A DNA stretch of 57,677 bases, from NCBI GenBank assembly GCA_964636325.1, contig CAZWRV010000037.1:1-57677 (forward strand), in the 5' to 3' direction. The notes beneath the pieces were generated by a model that worked only from the letters and a program-made list of their open reading frames with translations, ran no database searches and was not told the DNA's origin. Shown piece after piece: positions 35,842 through 43,871 of this stretch. Positions within the stretch are counted from its first letter, which is position 1, and each line of letters opens with the position of its first letter. The DNA is from CAZWRV01 sp964636325. GTDB lineage: Bacteria; Verrucomicrobiota; Lentisphaeria; Victivallales; GWF2-50-93. The translations under genes and the position numbers were made by a program.

Positions 35842-36274
35842 AGCGTGGCAGCGACGGAACCAGTTTAAAGATGCGGGTTCATCTGCAGCCCGGATTTCCG
35901 ATGCCCTCCTCTGAAACTCGCCTCGAAGTGGCGTAGACATTCCTGTCTGCGCAATCCGCAGGTAGGAATACCTGCGCTACTTCGAGTTTCTGACCGACAG
36001 AACCCCGAGGCGTTTCGCGCTCGGGGAGAGGCACTTTCCTGAATTTGCAAATGCGGGCGAGGGAATGTAGCTTCACGGATGCAGAATCCGATATTGAACA
36101 GCGAGCTTCCCGCGCAGGCCAGGGCGATGCTGGACCGGGAGCATCCGGGCGAAGGGATAGTGGTGTCCCTGGCCTCGGACATTTCCCAGCACCGGAACGT
36201 AAATATTCAGTGAACTACGCCCTTTCATTGAATATTTACCAGTATCTTAACGCTGACTATAATCGCCGCCGCAC
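35842..36274. other. Intergenic region with family A repeat
   Basis: Contains family A copy 3 (35908-36043) and otherwise no gene. The stretch 36200-36260 is AT-rich, probably promoter sequence of the Rrf2 gene. Confidence 0.5.
35908..36043 (-). repeat. Family A palindromic repeat, copy 3 (inverted)
   Basis: Core hairpins at 35932-35951 (CGTAGAC/GTCTGCG, loop ATTCCT, one wobble pair) and 35957-35976 (loop AGGAAT), inside GAAGT/ACTTC arms. The side hairpin is CCCCGAG/CTCGGGG (36003-36026), wholly different from the CTGGCGG/CCGCCAG stem in copies 2 and 4 although the flanking TTCTGTCGG and AGTGCC-like texts are shared. Confidence 0.85.
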
Positions 36275-36302
36275 TTGCATTGGGGCAGGCATATTCTATA
36301 GT
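36275..36302 (+). promoter_or_regulatory. Predicted promoter of the Rrf2 gene
   Basis: TTGCAT (36275-36280) and TATAGT (36297-36302) with a 16-bp spacer, about 30 bp before the Rrf2 start. GAGAGG at 36329-36334 would serve as the ribosome binding site. Confidence 0.45.
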
Positions 36303-36338
36303 ATCCGAATAAACAATGCGGCATTTTGAGAGGCGTAC

Positions 36339-36764
36339 ATGAAACTTTCCACGAGATCGCGCTATGGCCTCAGGATACTTATGCAGATCGCGATAGAGAA
36401 CGAGAATGGCGAGCTGGCCCAGGGCAGGGACATAGCCGAGAAGCAGGAGATATCGGAAGCATATCTGGAGCAGTTGATGATTCCGCTGAAGGGGGCTGGC
36501 CTGGTCAGGACGGTGCGCGGCTGCACGGGCGGCTACAGGCTCAGCAAGTCGCCGGAGAAGATTACAGTGCTCGACCTCATCGAGATATTCGAGGGGGGGA
36601 TTGAGATTGTCCCTTGTTCCACTCCGAAAAAGGAATGCCCTCGCATCGGGACCTGCCCCGTTACAGGAGTATGGCGGAAGCTTACCGATGCGATGAAAAG
36701 CACGGCTTCTGCCATCTCCCTCAAGGATGTCCTGGAAAACAAGTTCATGTATCAGCCGGGGTGA
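36339..36764 (+). CDS. Rrf2 family transcriptional regulator (IscR-like)
   Basis: 141 residues. MKLSTRSRYGLRILMQIA and the winged helix with GLVRTVRGCTGGYRLSK are typical of Rrf2. Three Cys residues (near 93, 100 and 106, in PCSTPKKECPRIGTCPV) occupy the positions that bind an iron-sulfur cluster in IscR and its relatives. It probably senses Fe-S or redox status and represses its own promoter. No iscS/suf genes are visible, so its targets lie elsewhere. Confidence 0.94.
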   Translation: MKLSTRSRYGLRILMQIAIENENGELAQGRDIAEKQEISEAYLEQLMIPLKGAGLVRTVRGCTGGYRLSKSPEKITVLDLIEIFEGGIEIVPCSTPKKECPRIGTCPVTGVWRKLTDAMKSTASAISLKDVLENKFMYQPG

Positions 36765-36777
36765 GCGTCGTAGGACA

Positions 36778-36810
36778 ATCGCGGTTAATAATGACCGCGC
36801 ACAGTAACCG
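36778..36810. repeat. Family E hairpin repeat, copy 2
   Basis: CGCGGTTA, loop ATAA, TGACCGCG (36780-36799) then GCACAGTAAC, 16 bp after the Rrf2 stop. It could act as a terminator although it has no T tract. Matches the copy at 16914 with changes on both arms. Confidence 0.65.
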
Positions 36811-36843
36811 CTCAGCCTTTATCTGGCATCCGGCATGCCCTCG

Positions 36844-38217
36844 TCATTTCATCCATTCGGCGCATCCGGTGTAGTCGAGCATCTCGTTGAACATCTTCCA
36901 CGCCTTGTCGGTGGGGATTCGTAGGAGCGGATCGGCGAGGAAGGCCTGGAATGCGAGGGCCTTGTTTCTTTCCATGGCGCTGCGGACTGTGATTTGCTGC
37001 AAGGTCGAGATGTGCCTGACATGGCTTCCGAGCGCTTGCGGCAGCGGCCTTGTGACGATCGGTCTGATAGAATCCCTTGAGAACATCGCGTATGTTTCGA
37101 CGACGGCGCCCTCGGGCATCCCCGGCATCTGGCCGCGGTTGGGGATGTTGACGTTTGTGACGATCGGCTGCGCCGCGCCCAGGAGGGCGGTGATCTGGCG
37201 TGCGCCTTCCTCTCCGGACTCGCCTAGCTTTGAGTTCGAATAGAATTCGGGGCTGTTCGGGCTCATCGCGGCATACTCGCAGCGATACGTAAACGGGGTG
37301 AGTATCACCCCCCAGCGATGAAGCTCCTTCTCGCTTGAGAGATACCAGGGGACGAATTCCGCGAGATGCCTGTCCCCGGCGGCACCGAGGACGCCGAAAC
37401 GCCTCAGGAAGTCAAACGCCACAAGCTTCTCCGACGTGAACCATTGCTTGTTCTTCTTGAACTTGAGTGCGGCCTTTGTCCTGTCCTTGAAGAATCCTTC
37501 CGCGCCGATCATCTGGGTCAGGTAGGGCATGAGGTCGATACCGTTCCATTTCGCAGTCACTGCGAACGTGAAATGGTTGAGCCCGGCGATTTCAAGGGAT
37601 ATGTCGTGCCTGGCGGGGGCCTCCACCTTGAACCATTTTTTTACGAGCTGGGCAAGCTCGTGCTGGGTGCCGAAGACTTCATGGCAGCAGCCGAACGCCT
37701 TGATGCCGGGCTCCGCCGCGTACAGGGATGTCACGCAGATGCTCATAGGATTTGTGTAGTTGATCACCCATGCGTCCGGGCAGTGCTTCATGATTTTGCG
37801 CGCGTAATCGGCATAGATCGGAACAGTCCTGATACCTCTCATTATCCCGCCGGGCCCGGTCGAGTCTCCGACCGGCTGGACGATACCGTAGCGCCTCGGA
37901 ATCTCAAGGTCTGCGTAACGCATTTTCATCGGGCCGGGCTCTATCGACATGATGACGAAGTCGGCGCCTTTGAGCGCCTGCTCAAGATTCCTCGCAGCCG
38001 AAGCTCTGAACTTTGATTTCGCGTCGGGATGACTGAAGATCGCCTCCGCGACCTTCACGTTTCTCGCTGCGGCTTCGTAGTTGATGTCGTACAGGGCTAG
38101 GCCGCCTCCGAGCTGCGGGGTCAGGGCAATATCCTTCATCAAAGTGTGGGCCCAGCCCTTGCTTCCACCCCCTATGTATGCGATCTTTATCTCTTTTTTG
38201 CCCGAAAAGTCTTTCAT
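36844..38217 (-). CDS. GH4 family glycosidase (alpha-glucosidase/galacturonidase-like)
   Basis: 457 residues. GH4 enzymes use NAD+ and a metal ion for an oxidation-elimination mechanism. Visible motifs: IAYIGGGSKGWAHTLMKDIA for NAD binding, NYTNPMSICV, the metal-ligand Cys in FGCCHEVFG and His in LNHF. The size is right for GH4. The substrate (alpha-galactoside, alpha-glucoside or galacturonide) is not settled by the sequence. GAGG before the ATG supports the start. It is divergent from the SGNH gene, with 87 bp between them. Confidence 0.93.
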   Translation of the reverse strand: MKDFSGKKEIKIAYIGGGSKGWAHTLMKDIALTPQLGGGLALYDINYEAAARNVKVAEAIFSHPDAKSKFRASAARNLEQALKGADFVIMSIEPGPMKMRYADLEIPRRYGIVQPVGDSTGPGGIMRGIRTVPIYADYARKIMKHCPDAWVINYTNPMSICVTSLYAAEPGIKAFGCCHEVFGTQHELAQLVKKWFKVEAPARHDISLEIAGLNHFTFAVTAKWNGIDLMPYLTQMIGAEGFFKDRTKAALKFKKNKQWFTSEKLVAFDFLRRFGVLGAAGDRHLAEFVPWYLSSEKELHRWGVILTPFTYRCEYAAMSPNSPEFYSNSKLGESGEEGARQITALLGAAQPIVTNVNIPNRGQMPGMPEGAVVETYAMFSRDSIRPIVTRPLPQALGSHVRHISTLQQITVRSAMERNKALAFQAFLADPLLRIPTDKAWKMFNEMLDYTGCAEWMK

Positions 38218-38240
38218 TTATGTCCTCGCGATGGTTACGC

Positions 38241-38269
38241 TTGTGATCGGCAGGGATGGATATTATAGT
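38241..38269 (+). promoter_or_regulatory. Predicted promoter of the SGNH gene
   Basis: TTGTGA (38241-38246), 17-bp spacer, TATAGT (38264-38269). A transcript would start near 38276, which favours the ATG at 38305 with AAAGGG upstream over the ATG at 38278. Confidence 0.45.
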
Positions 38270-38304
38270 TAGGCAAAATGAAAATGCCAGAAAGGGCGCT
38301 TGAT

Positions 38305-38940
38305 ATGTTTCATCATGGGAAAAGCATCTATGTGATCGGCGACAGCATCTCCATCCAATACGGCCCGTATCTCAAGCAGTATCTCAACGGGCTGGTCCGC
38401 TATTCAAGGAAGGAAGGGGAGGCCGAGGCCCTGCTAAACCTGGACAGGCCTCAGGGCGCGAACGGCGGAGACAGCTCGATGGTCCTGGATTTCCTACGGA
38501 AATTTCTGGCCGACGGGAAGCTCTCCGCAGATATGCTTCTCTTGAACTGCGGGCTACACGATATCAAGACCGATCCGAAGACAGGAAAGAAGCAGGTGCC
38601 AATAGACGACTATCGCCGGAACTTGAAGGAAATAGTCTCGCTGCTAGGAAAGTCGGGCGTCCGCCTTGTATGGATAAGGACCACTCCGTGCGACGAGAGA
38701 ATCCACAACGTGCGGAACTCGCAGTTCCATCGCTTCGCCGCGGACTGCGAAGAATACAACCGCGCCGCGGACGAGATAATGCAGGCCGCAAAGGTTCCGG
38801 AAATTGATCTTTACAGCTTCACAAAGAATCTCGGCGGCGACGAGATATTCTGCGACCACGTCCACTTCACCGAGGACGTCCGCCAGAAGCAGGCTGCGTT
38901 CATCGCCGGATGGCTGATGGGGAATGTGAAAATGGGATGA
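38305..38940 (+). CDS. SGNH/GDSL hydrolase
   Basis: 211 residues from the ATG at 38305 (the open frame starts at 38278). The catalytic Ser is in block I (VIGDSIS), Gly in block II (NGGDSSM), Asn in block III (LNCGLHD) and Asp/His in block V (FCDHVHFTED). It has no signal peptide and is probably a cytoplasmic esterase acting on acyl groups of sugars or polysaccharides, fitting its GH4 neighbour. The upstream promoter favours this start. Confidence 0.9.
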   Translation: MFHHGKSIYVIGDSISIQYGPYLKQYLNGLVRYSRKEGEAEALLNLDRPQGANGGDSSMVLDFLRKFLADGKLSADMLLLNCGLHDIKTDPKTGKKQVPIDDYRRNLKEIVSLLGKSGVRLVWIRTTPCDERIHNVRNSQFHRFAADCEEYNRAADEIMQAAKVPEIDLYSFTKNLGGDEIFCDHVHFTEDVRQKQAAFIAGWLMGNVKMG

Positions 38941-39138
38941 ATGGGCTTTACAGTAGGAGAGAGTCTTGTCGAGGATAGGTGCCGAGATGTATCGGCAGGT
39001 GCCGAAAGGGATTGGAAGGTTTCATGTGTCAGTGGCTGTCAAGCGGTTGGCGGATCTCTGAATGATTGGTGGTTGACCGATGGCGCTGGCCGTCAGCCGC
39101 GAGTCGTTTAATTCTTCTGCGAAACGCTGCCAGCGGGG
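38941..39138. other. Intergenic region without a recognisable gene
   Basis: About 200 bp between convergent genes. GGTGCCGA...GGTGCCG repeats near 38980-39005 could form a small hairpin, but there is no clear terminator. Confidence 0.3.
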
Positions 39139-40119
39139 TCAATAGAAATACCTCACGAGCGCTTTCTGCTTGAGTCGGTCGACCAGTTCCTTGTATTTTG
39201 CCTTCCGCTGTTCTTCCAGAAGTTTTTCCTTGATGGAGTCCTTGACTTCCTCGAAGTCTCGGAAGTTCTGTCCCTTGACGCCTGCGACGCGGATGAAGTA
39301 GTAGCCCTCCTCGGTCTTGATAGGGCCGGCTGTGGCGCCCGGCTCCACTTTGTCGCCGAGCGCCTTCGTAAAGTCCGGTCGCAGGTTTTTCTTTTCGATC
39401 CATCCGGTCCTGCCGCCCTTGTCCTTGCCGGGGCCGTCGGAATAGAGGCTCACCAGCGTGGTGAAAATGTTCTCGTCGGCCTTCTTGACGTCGTTTCCGA
39501 TCTCATCGACCAGCGAGGGGAGCTTGTCCTTCGAGGGGCCGCTGGAATTCAGGAAGAGTATCTGCAGCTCGGCCTTGGGCGCCTCGGAGAACTCGTCCTG
39601 ATGCTTGTCGTAGTATTCCGAGACCTCGTGGGGAGTTATGTTGATCTTCCTGTAGCAGAACTCATGCGTGTAGATTTCCACCGCGGCACGTTCGACGGCC
39701 TTTTCGCGGAACTGGTCCATGGTCATGCCCGCCTCGGCCAGCTTTTTCTCCAGCAGCTTCCTGTCGCCGCCGGCCATGTTCATGCATATCTCGTCTATCA
39801 TGTCTTCTATGTGCTGGTCCGGGATCTTGTACTCCTTGGCCTTGAATTCCAGGAAGATGAGCTTCCGCGCGATGAGGTCCTCGATGGTGTCCTTCCTGTT
39901 CTTCAGGATTTCCTCGCGGAGCTCGGTTCCCGACATCGCCTTTGACTTCTGAATCTCCTTTTTCAGCGTCTCGGAAACGACGTCGTAGAGAGTGATGGGG
40001 TAGCCCTCGACGCTCGCCAGGACGGAGTTCTCGTATTCGGCGGCTGCGGCCGCCAGGGACATGGCAAGAATAAGAGATACGAGGGGGATCACATTCATCG
40101 CGCTCGGTCTGCAAGGCAT
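39139..40119 (-). CDS. Exported parvulin-type peptidyl-prolyl isomerase (SurA/PrsA-like)
   Basis: 326 residues. The signal peptide spans about residues 1-27 (ends LAAAAAEYE). A SurA-N-like helical domain follows with a helix motif EEILKNRKDTIEDLIARKLIFLEFKAKEYKI. The parvulin domain starts near KAELQILFLNSSGPSK and includes GPGKDKGGRTGWIEKKNLRPDF and GPIKTEEGYYFIRVAGVK. It should help fold exported proteins in the periplasm. The next gene, tsaB, is on the same strand 79 bp upstream. A start at 40098 is also possible. Confidence 0.9.
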   Translation of the reverse strand: MPCRPSAMNVIPLVSLILAMSLAAAAAEYENSVLASVEGYPITLYDVVSETLKKEIQKSKAMSGTELREEILKNRKDTIEDLIARKLIFLEFKAKEYKIPDQHIEDMIDEICMNMAGGDRKLLEKKLAEAGMTMDQFREKAVERAAVEIYTHEFCYRKINITPHEVSEYYDKHQDEFSEAPKAELQILFLNSSGPSKDKLPSLVDEIGNDVKKADENIFTTLVSLYSDGPGKDKGGRTGWIEKKNLRPDFTKALGDKVEPGATAGPIKTEEGYYFIRVAGVKGQNFRDFEEVKDSIKEKLLEEQRKAKYKELVDRLKQKALVRYFY

Positions 40120-40198
40120 ATTTTACAGGTTTCAGATTTTGGTTTGTCTCGTTTTCCCGTGTGGTATGAACCCCGGGTGATTGCCAGGAGAATTTATA

Positions 40199-40864
40199 TC
40201 ATTTGGCTTCCGAATCAACAGCGGGGCGGCTGTAAATAAGGTCGCGCAGTGTCTTCCGGTCCCATGCCGGCCCCTCCAGCCATAGAAGTTCCTCTGCCGG
40301 ATATCCAGTGAGGAAGCACGGCTGCAGGTTGGAAGTGCCTGGGATTCCCGATATCATTTCCCTGTTCTTTTCCAATGCCGTGAGAAAGGTGCCGGCCGAC
40401 GCCGACGAAGGCAGGCTCTCTAGGGCAGAGGAGGTTCCGCTCTCTCCGGGAATTATCTTTCCGGACTGCTTGGACACCATTTGGTAGAAAATACTGTTCT
40501 TCTGCGCCGGGAATAGGACTGCGGCTGAGCCGTCAGATGCATCCTTCAGTATTTTTGACGCCATCGCGCATGCGGATGGCACGCCGCGGCATTGGACGCC
40601 TTCCCGCATGAATGTCAATGACGAGACAGTTGAAGACAGTATCCTCAGAGCGGTGAATCCGCCTGGACCTGTGCCCAGAGTCCAGCGCCTGACATCACCG
40701 AGTTCAATGCTCTTTTCAGCCAGCATGGCAAGAATCCATTCCATGATGGACGAGGATTCCCTGGTCGAAAAATCCCTGCTCGACTTTAACAGGCATGAGG
40801 CCCCGTCCCCGAGAGCGAGGTGGACGGTTCCGCATTCGGCCGCGACTGCAAGCGAGTATTCCAT
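40199..40864 (-). CDS. tsaB: TsaB, tRNA threonylcarbamoyladenosine biosynthesis protein
   Basis: 221 residues from the ATG at 40864. TsaB is the scaffold partner of TsaD and TsaE in making t6A37 of tRNA. It has the ASKHA-type N-terminus (SLAVAAECGTVHLALGDG) and the signature WTLGTGPGGFTALRILSS, with VLFPAQKNSIFYQMV later. It stands upstream of the parvulin gene and downstream of the rlmI-like gene on the same strand; the spacing (56 bp to rlmI) suggests an operon. Confidence 0.92.
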   Translation of the reverse strand: MEYSLAVAAECGTVHLALGDGASCLLKSSRDFSTRESSSIMEWILAMLAEKSIELGDVRRWTLGTGPGGFTALRILSSTVSSLTFMREGVQCRGVPSACAMASKILKDASDGSAAVLFPAQKNSIFYQMVSKQSGKIIPGESGTSSALESLPSSASAGTFLTALEKNREMISGIPGTSNLQPCFLTGYPAEELLWLEGPAWDRKTLRDLIYSRPAVDSEAK

Positions 40865-40920
40865 CGGTCCACGCAAATAGTTTGAATTCGGGTTTCAATA
40901 TGTCATCAGCGACGGGCATT

Positions 40921-42144
40921 TCAAGTCGCCGGCATGACCCTGCACAGGAAGCCTTTGAGATATTCGGATTCCGGGAAGGAGAGGGATACCGGATGGTCGA
41001 AGGGCTGCGTGAGCTGCTCGATGATCTGGAGATTGAGCCTGGCGTCGGACGCAGCCCATTCAAGGATGTTGCGGAACTGCTCCCTGCGGAGGCCGGAGGA
41101 GCAGGAGAATGTCGCCAGCAGCCCGCCTTCCTTGACGAGTTTCATCCCGAGGAGATTTATGTCCTTGTAGCCGCGCATGGCTTTCTCGACGTTCGACTTG
41201 GTCGGAGCGAATTTCGGAGGGTCAAGGATTACGATGTCGAAGTTCCTTGCGCGGTCGCGGAATCCGCGCAGAACCTGGAATGCGTCGCCGCATATCTTCT
41301 CCATGCCGCTCCTGGAAAGCCCGTTGATCTCGAAGTTCGCCGTCGCGGCATCGAGCGCGCCCTGCGATTCGTCGACCAGTGTCAGTGATTTCGCGCCCGC
41401 CTCCGCGGCATAGACGCTGAACCCGCCGGTATAGGAGAAACAGTCGAGGACGCTGCAGCCTTCGGTGACATATTCCGACAGCGCCTTGCGGTTGTCCCTC
41501 TGGTCGAGATAAAAGCCGGTCTTCTGGCCGCCGAGCAGGTCGACGATGAAGTTCATGCCGTTCTCGATAATCACAGGTTTTCCGGAACCGGAGCATTCTC
41601 CCGTCAGAATCCTGTTTTCACCTGCAAGCCCCTCTATCGAGCGGGTGTCGGAGTCGTTTCTTGCGATGACGCATTCCGCTCCGGTAATATCCTTGATGAA
41701 CCCCGCGACGTCGCCGCAGAGCCTGTCCATCCCCGAAGTGAGGCATTGCAGTACGACAGTCTTGCTGTATCGATCTGCGATGAGGCCCGGAAGCTCGTCG
41801 GCCTCCGCGTATACGAGCCTGACGGCGTCGGTAGCGCTGAGCTTCGCCGCGAATCTTTTTCTGAATTCAATGGCGCGGCTTATGCGGGAGAAGATGAAGT
41901 CCCTGTCCGGGAACGAGTTCTCGTCGGATGAAAGTATCCTTGCGCGGATGCCGCTATGTGGGCTGAAGTGGCCGTAACCGACGAATCCGCCTTTAGCATC
42001 CAGTATCCGGACGACATCGCCGGGGGCCGGCTCTCCGTTGACGGAGGACACGGAACCGGAAAAAATCCAGGGGTGCACGGAGGCGGCGGCATCGTTTCTT
42101 CCGCCGATGGTCCGGTTAAGTCTCAGCTCTGGGACTTTAGGCAT
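40921..42144 (-). CDS. RlmI-like class I rRNA m5C methyltransferase
   Basis: 407 residues. The N-terminal PUA domain (VHPWIFSGSVSSVNGEPAPGD, GGFVGYGHFSP) and the SAM methyltransferase domain (VLDCFSYTGGFSVYAAEAGA, then ILDPPKFAPTKS, which is the NPPK-like motif) match the 23S rRNA (cytosine-1962-C5) methyltransferase RlmI. The product modifies 23S rRNA. GGAGAG before the ATG fits. It is divergent from the purF-like gene. Confidence 0.94.
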   Translation of the reverse strand: MPKVPELRLNRTIGGRNDAAASVHPWIFSGSVSSVNGEPAPGDVVRILDAKGGFVGYGHFSPHSGIRARILSSDENSFPDRDFIFSRISRAIEFRKRFAAKLSATDAVRLVYAEADELPGLIADRYSKTVVLQCLTSGMDRLCGDVAGFIKDITGAECVIARNDSDTRSIEGLAGENRILTGECSGSGKPVIIENGMNFIVDLLGGQKTGFYLDQRDNRKALSEYVTEGCSVLDCFSYTGGFSVYAAEAGAKSLTLVDESQGALDAATANFEINGLSRSGMEKICGDAFQVLRGFRDRARNFDIVILDPPKFAPTKSNVEKAMRGYKDINLLGMKLVKEGGLLATFSCSSGLRREQFRNILEWAASDARLNLQIIEQLTQPFDHPVSLSFPESEYLKGFLCRVMPAT

Positions 42145-42198
42145 ATACTAAAACTCTCCAGGCACTTAAATTTCCCTTGTCGTTAGCTTTGTCGTATT

Positions 42199-42262
42199 CC
42201 GGAGGGTTGAGCTGAGCTCAACCGCGGCTCAGCTCGGCTTCGCCATCCACGACGGAAACGGG
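42199..42262 (+). repeat. Family B palindromic repeat, copy 3
   Basis: GGAGGGTTGAGC, TGA, GCTCAACC (stem at 42205-42223), followed by GCGGCTCAGCTCGGC and ending near CCATCCACGACG. A second, shorter copy follows at 42272-42299. They lie between the rlmI-like and purF-like genes. Confidence 0.75.
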
Positions 42263-42271
42263 TGAGTTTTT

Positions 42272-42299
42272 TGGAGGGTTGAGCCGTGCTCAACCGTAT
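42272..42299 (+). repeat. Family B palindromic repeat, copy 4 (short)
   Basis: GGAGGGTTGAGC, CGT, GCTCAACC (stem 42277-42295), just upstream of the purF-like gene. Only the first hairpin of family B is present. The open frame upstream of the purF-like ATG reads through it, so it is unlikely to be protein. Confidence 0.7.
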
Positions 42300-42408
42300 T
42301 TTGAAATTGGCTCAAAATATCACCAGTCTTGCATTTCCACCGCTTGAGATTTTTCCATGGATCCGTAATTTATCACAGGATTTGAATCATAACCAACGGG
42401 TGGGCAAA

Positions 42409-43812
42409 ATGGGCGGTTTTTTCGGTGTGGCGTCGAACGCGGACTGCATCTCCGACCTTTTCTACGGGACGGACTACCATTCGCATCTCGGGACTCGGCG
42501 TGGCGGCCTCGCGGTCAGTTCCAAGTGGGGGATAAAGCGCTTCATACACGACATCACGAATGCTCAGTTCCGCAGCAAGTTCGAGGGGGACTACAACACC
42601 CTTAGGGGAGGCGGCACCGGAATAGGCATCATAAGCGACTACGAGGATCAGCCGTTAATAATCGGCTCACACCTGGGCACATACGCCATCGTGACCGTCG
42701 GCAAGATAAATAATGTGGAGAGCCTTGCGCAGGCCGCGTTCAAGTCCAGGAAGACGCATTTCACCGAGATGAGCGGTGGAGAGATAAATCCCACGGAGCT
42801 TGTGGCCACGCTCATCAACCAGGAGTCCGATTTCGTGTCCGGAATCACGCGGGCCCAGGAGGCGATTGACGGTTCCTGTTCGATACTGATAATGGCGGGT
42901 GACCGCATATACGCCGCGCGCGACCGCCTTGGCAGGACGCCGGTCATAACGGGGGAGAAGCAGGGTGCCTTCGCAGTGACCATGGAGACATCAGCCTTCC
43001 CGAACCTGGACTACGCGATAAGCAGCTATCTTGGTCCGGGCGAGATAGTCAGGATTTCGGCCGAGGGCATCGAAAGGATGAAGGCGCCTGGCAAGAGGAT
43101 GCAGGTGTGCGCGTTCCTCTGGGTCTATTACGGCTACCCTTCCTCGAACTACGAGGGCATCAACACCGAGCAAGTGCGGTACAGGTGCGGCGCCCTTCTT
43201 GCGGAAAACGACGATGTCAAGCTGGATCTTGTGGCGGGTATTCCGGATTCGGGCACCAGCCACGCGATCGGCTACGCGAACAGGGCCGGAGTCGCATACG
43301 GACGGCCTTTCGTGAAATATACCCCGACCTGGCCGCGCAGCTTCATGCCCCAGGACCAGGCCATTCGGGAAGTTGTCGCACGCATGAAGCTCATTCCTAT
43401 AAAGGAACTTATAGAGGGCAGGCGCATCCTTTTCTGCGAAGACTCGATCGTCCGCGGCACCCAGCTCAAGGACACTGTCCGCCGCCTCTACGAGGCCGGC
43501 GCGAAGGAAGTCCACATGCGGCCCGCCTGCCCGCCGCTGATCTACGGATGCAAGTTCCTCAACTTTTCCAGGTCCCGCTCGGTCTTCGACCTCGCCGGAA
43601 GGAGGGCGATCAGGAAGATAGAGAAGGTGGACGACGCGGATCCAGCGGAATATTCCTGCTGCTCATGCCCTAAATACCGCAAGATGGTGGAGTCGATCCG
43701 CGAGGAGTTGAACCTCACATCGCTCAAATATCAGACTTTGAAGAACCTGCTCAAGGCCATCGGCCTCCCCAAGAGCAAGGTCTGCACATACTGCTGGGAC
43801 GGTGCGGAATGA
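42409..43812 (+). CDS. Amidophosphoribosyltransferase-like protein (PurF type), MGGFFG N-terminus
   Basis: 467 residues from the ATG at 42409. The PRPP-binding motif is ILFCEDSIVRGTQL, and the domain organisation (N-terminal glutaminase-like, C-terminal phosphoribosyltransferase) matches PurF, which forms phosphoribosylamine from PRPP and glutamine. In classical PurF the mature N-terminus is Cys, needed to hydrolyse glutamine. Here the protein starts MGGFFGVAS with no Cys near the start; the first is at residue 13. Similar MGGFFG proteins are known in Bacteroides. Whether it uses glutamine is uncertain. Cys-rich motifs CSCP and VCTYC at the C-terminus suggest a metal or Fe-S site. Confidence 0.9.
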   Translation: MGGFFGVASNADCISDLFYGTDYHSHLGTRRGGLAVSSKWGIKRFIHDITNAQFRSKFEGDYNTLRGGGTGIGIISDYEDQPLIIGSHLGTYAIVTVGKINNVESLAQAAFKSRKTHFTEMSGGEINPTELVATLINQESDFVSGITRAQEAIDGSCSILIMAGDRIYAARDRLGRTPVITGEKQGAFAVTMETSAFPNLDYAISSYLGPGEIVRISAEGIERMKAPGKRMQVCAFLWVYYGYPSSNYEGINTEQVRYRCGALLAENDDVKLDLVAGIPDSGTSHAIGYANRAGVAYGRPFVKYTPTWPRSFMPQDQAIREVVARMKLIPIKELIEGRRILFCEDSIVRGTQLKDTVRRLYEAGAKEVHMRPACPPLIYGCKFLNFSRSRSVFDLAGRRAIRKIEKVDDADPAEYSCCSCPKYRKMVESIREELNLTSLKYQTLKNLLKAIGLPKSKVCTYCWDGAE

Positions 43813-43871
43813 TAAGCCGGGCCGATCAATAAAACCACATCCTGAACTGAGAAGTGAGTTTCACTGCTGCG

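Noticed and set aside
42286..42408. Upstream start for the purF-like gene
   Set aside because: The frame passes through a family B hairpin; MGGFFG at 42409 matches the family start.
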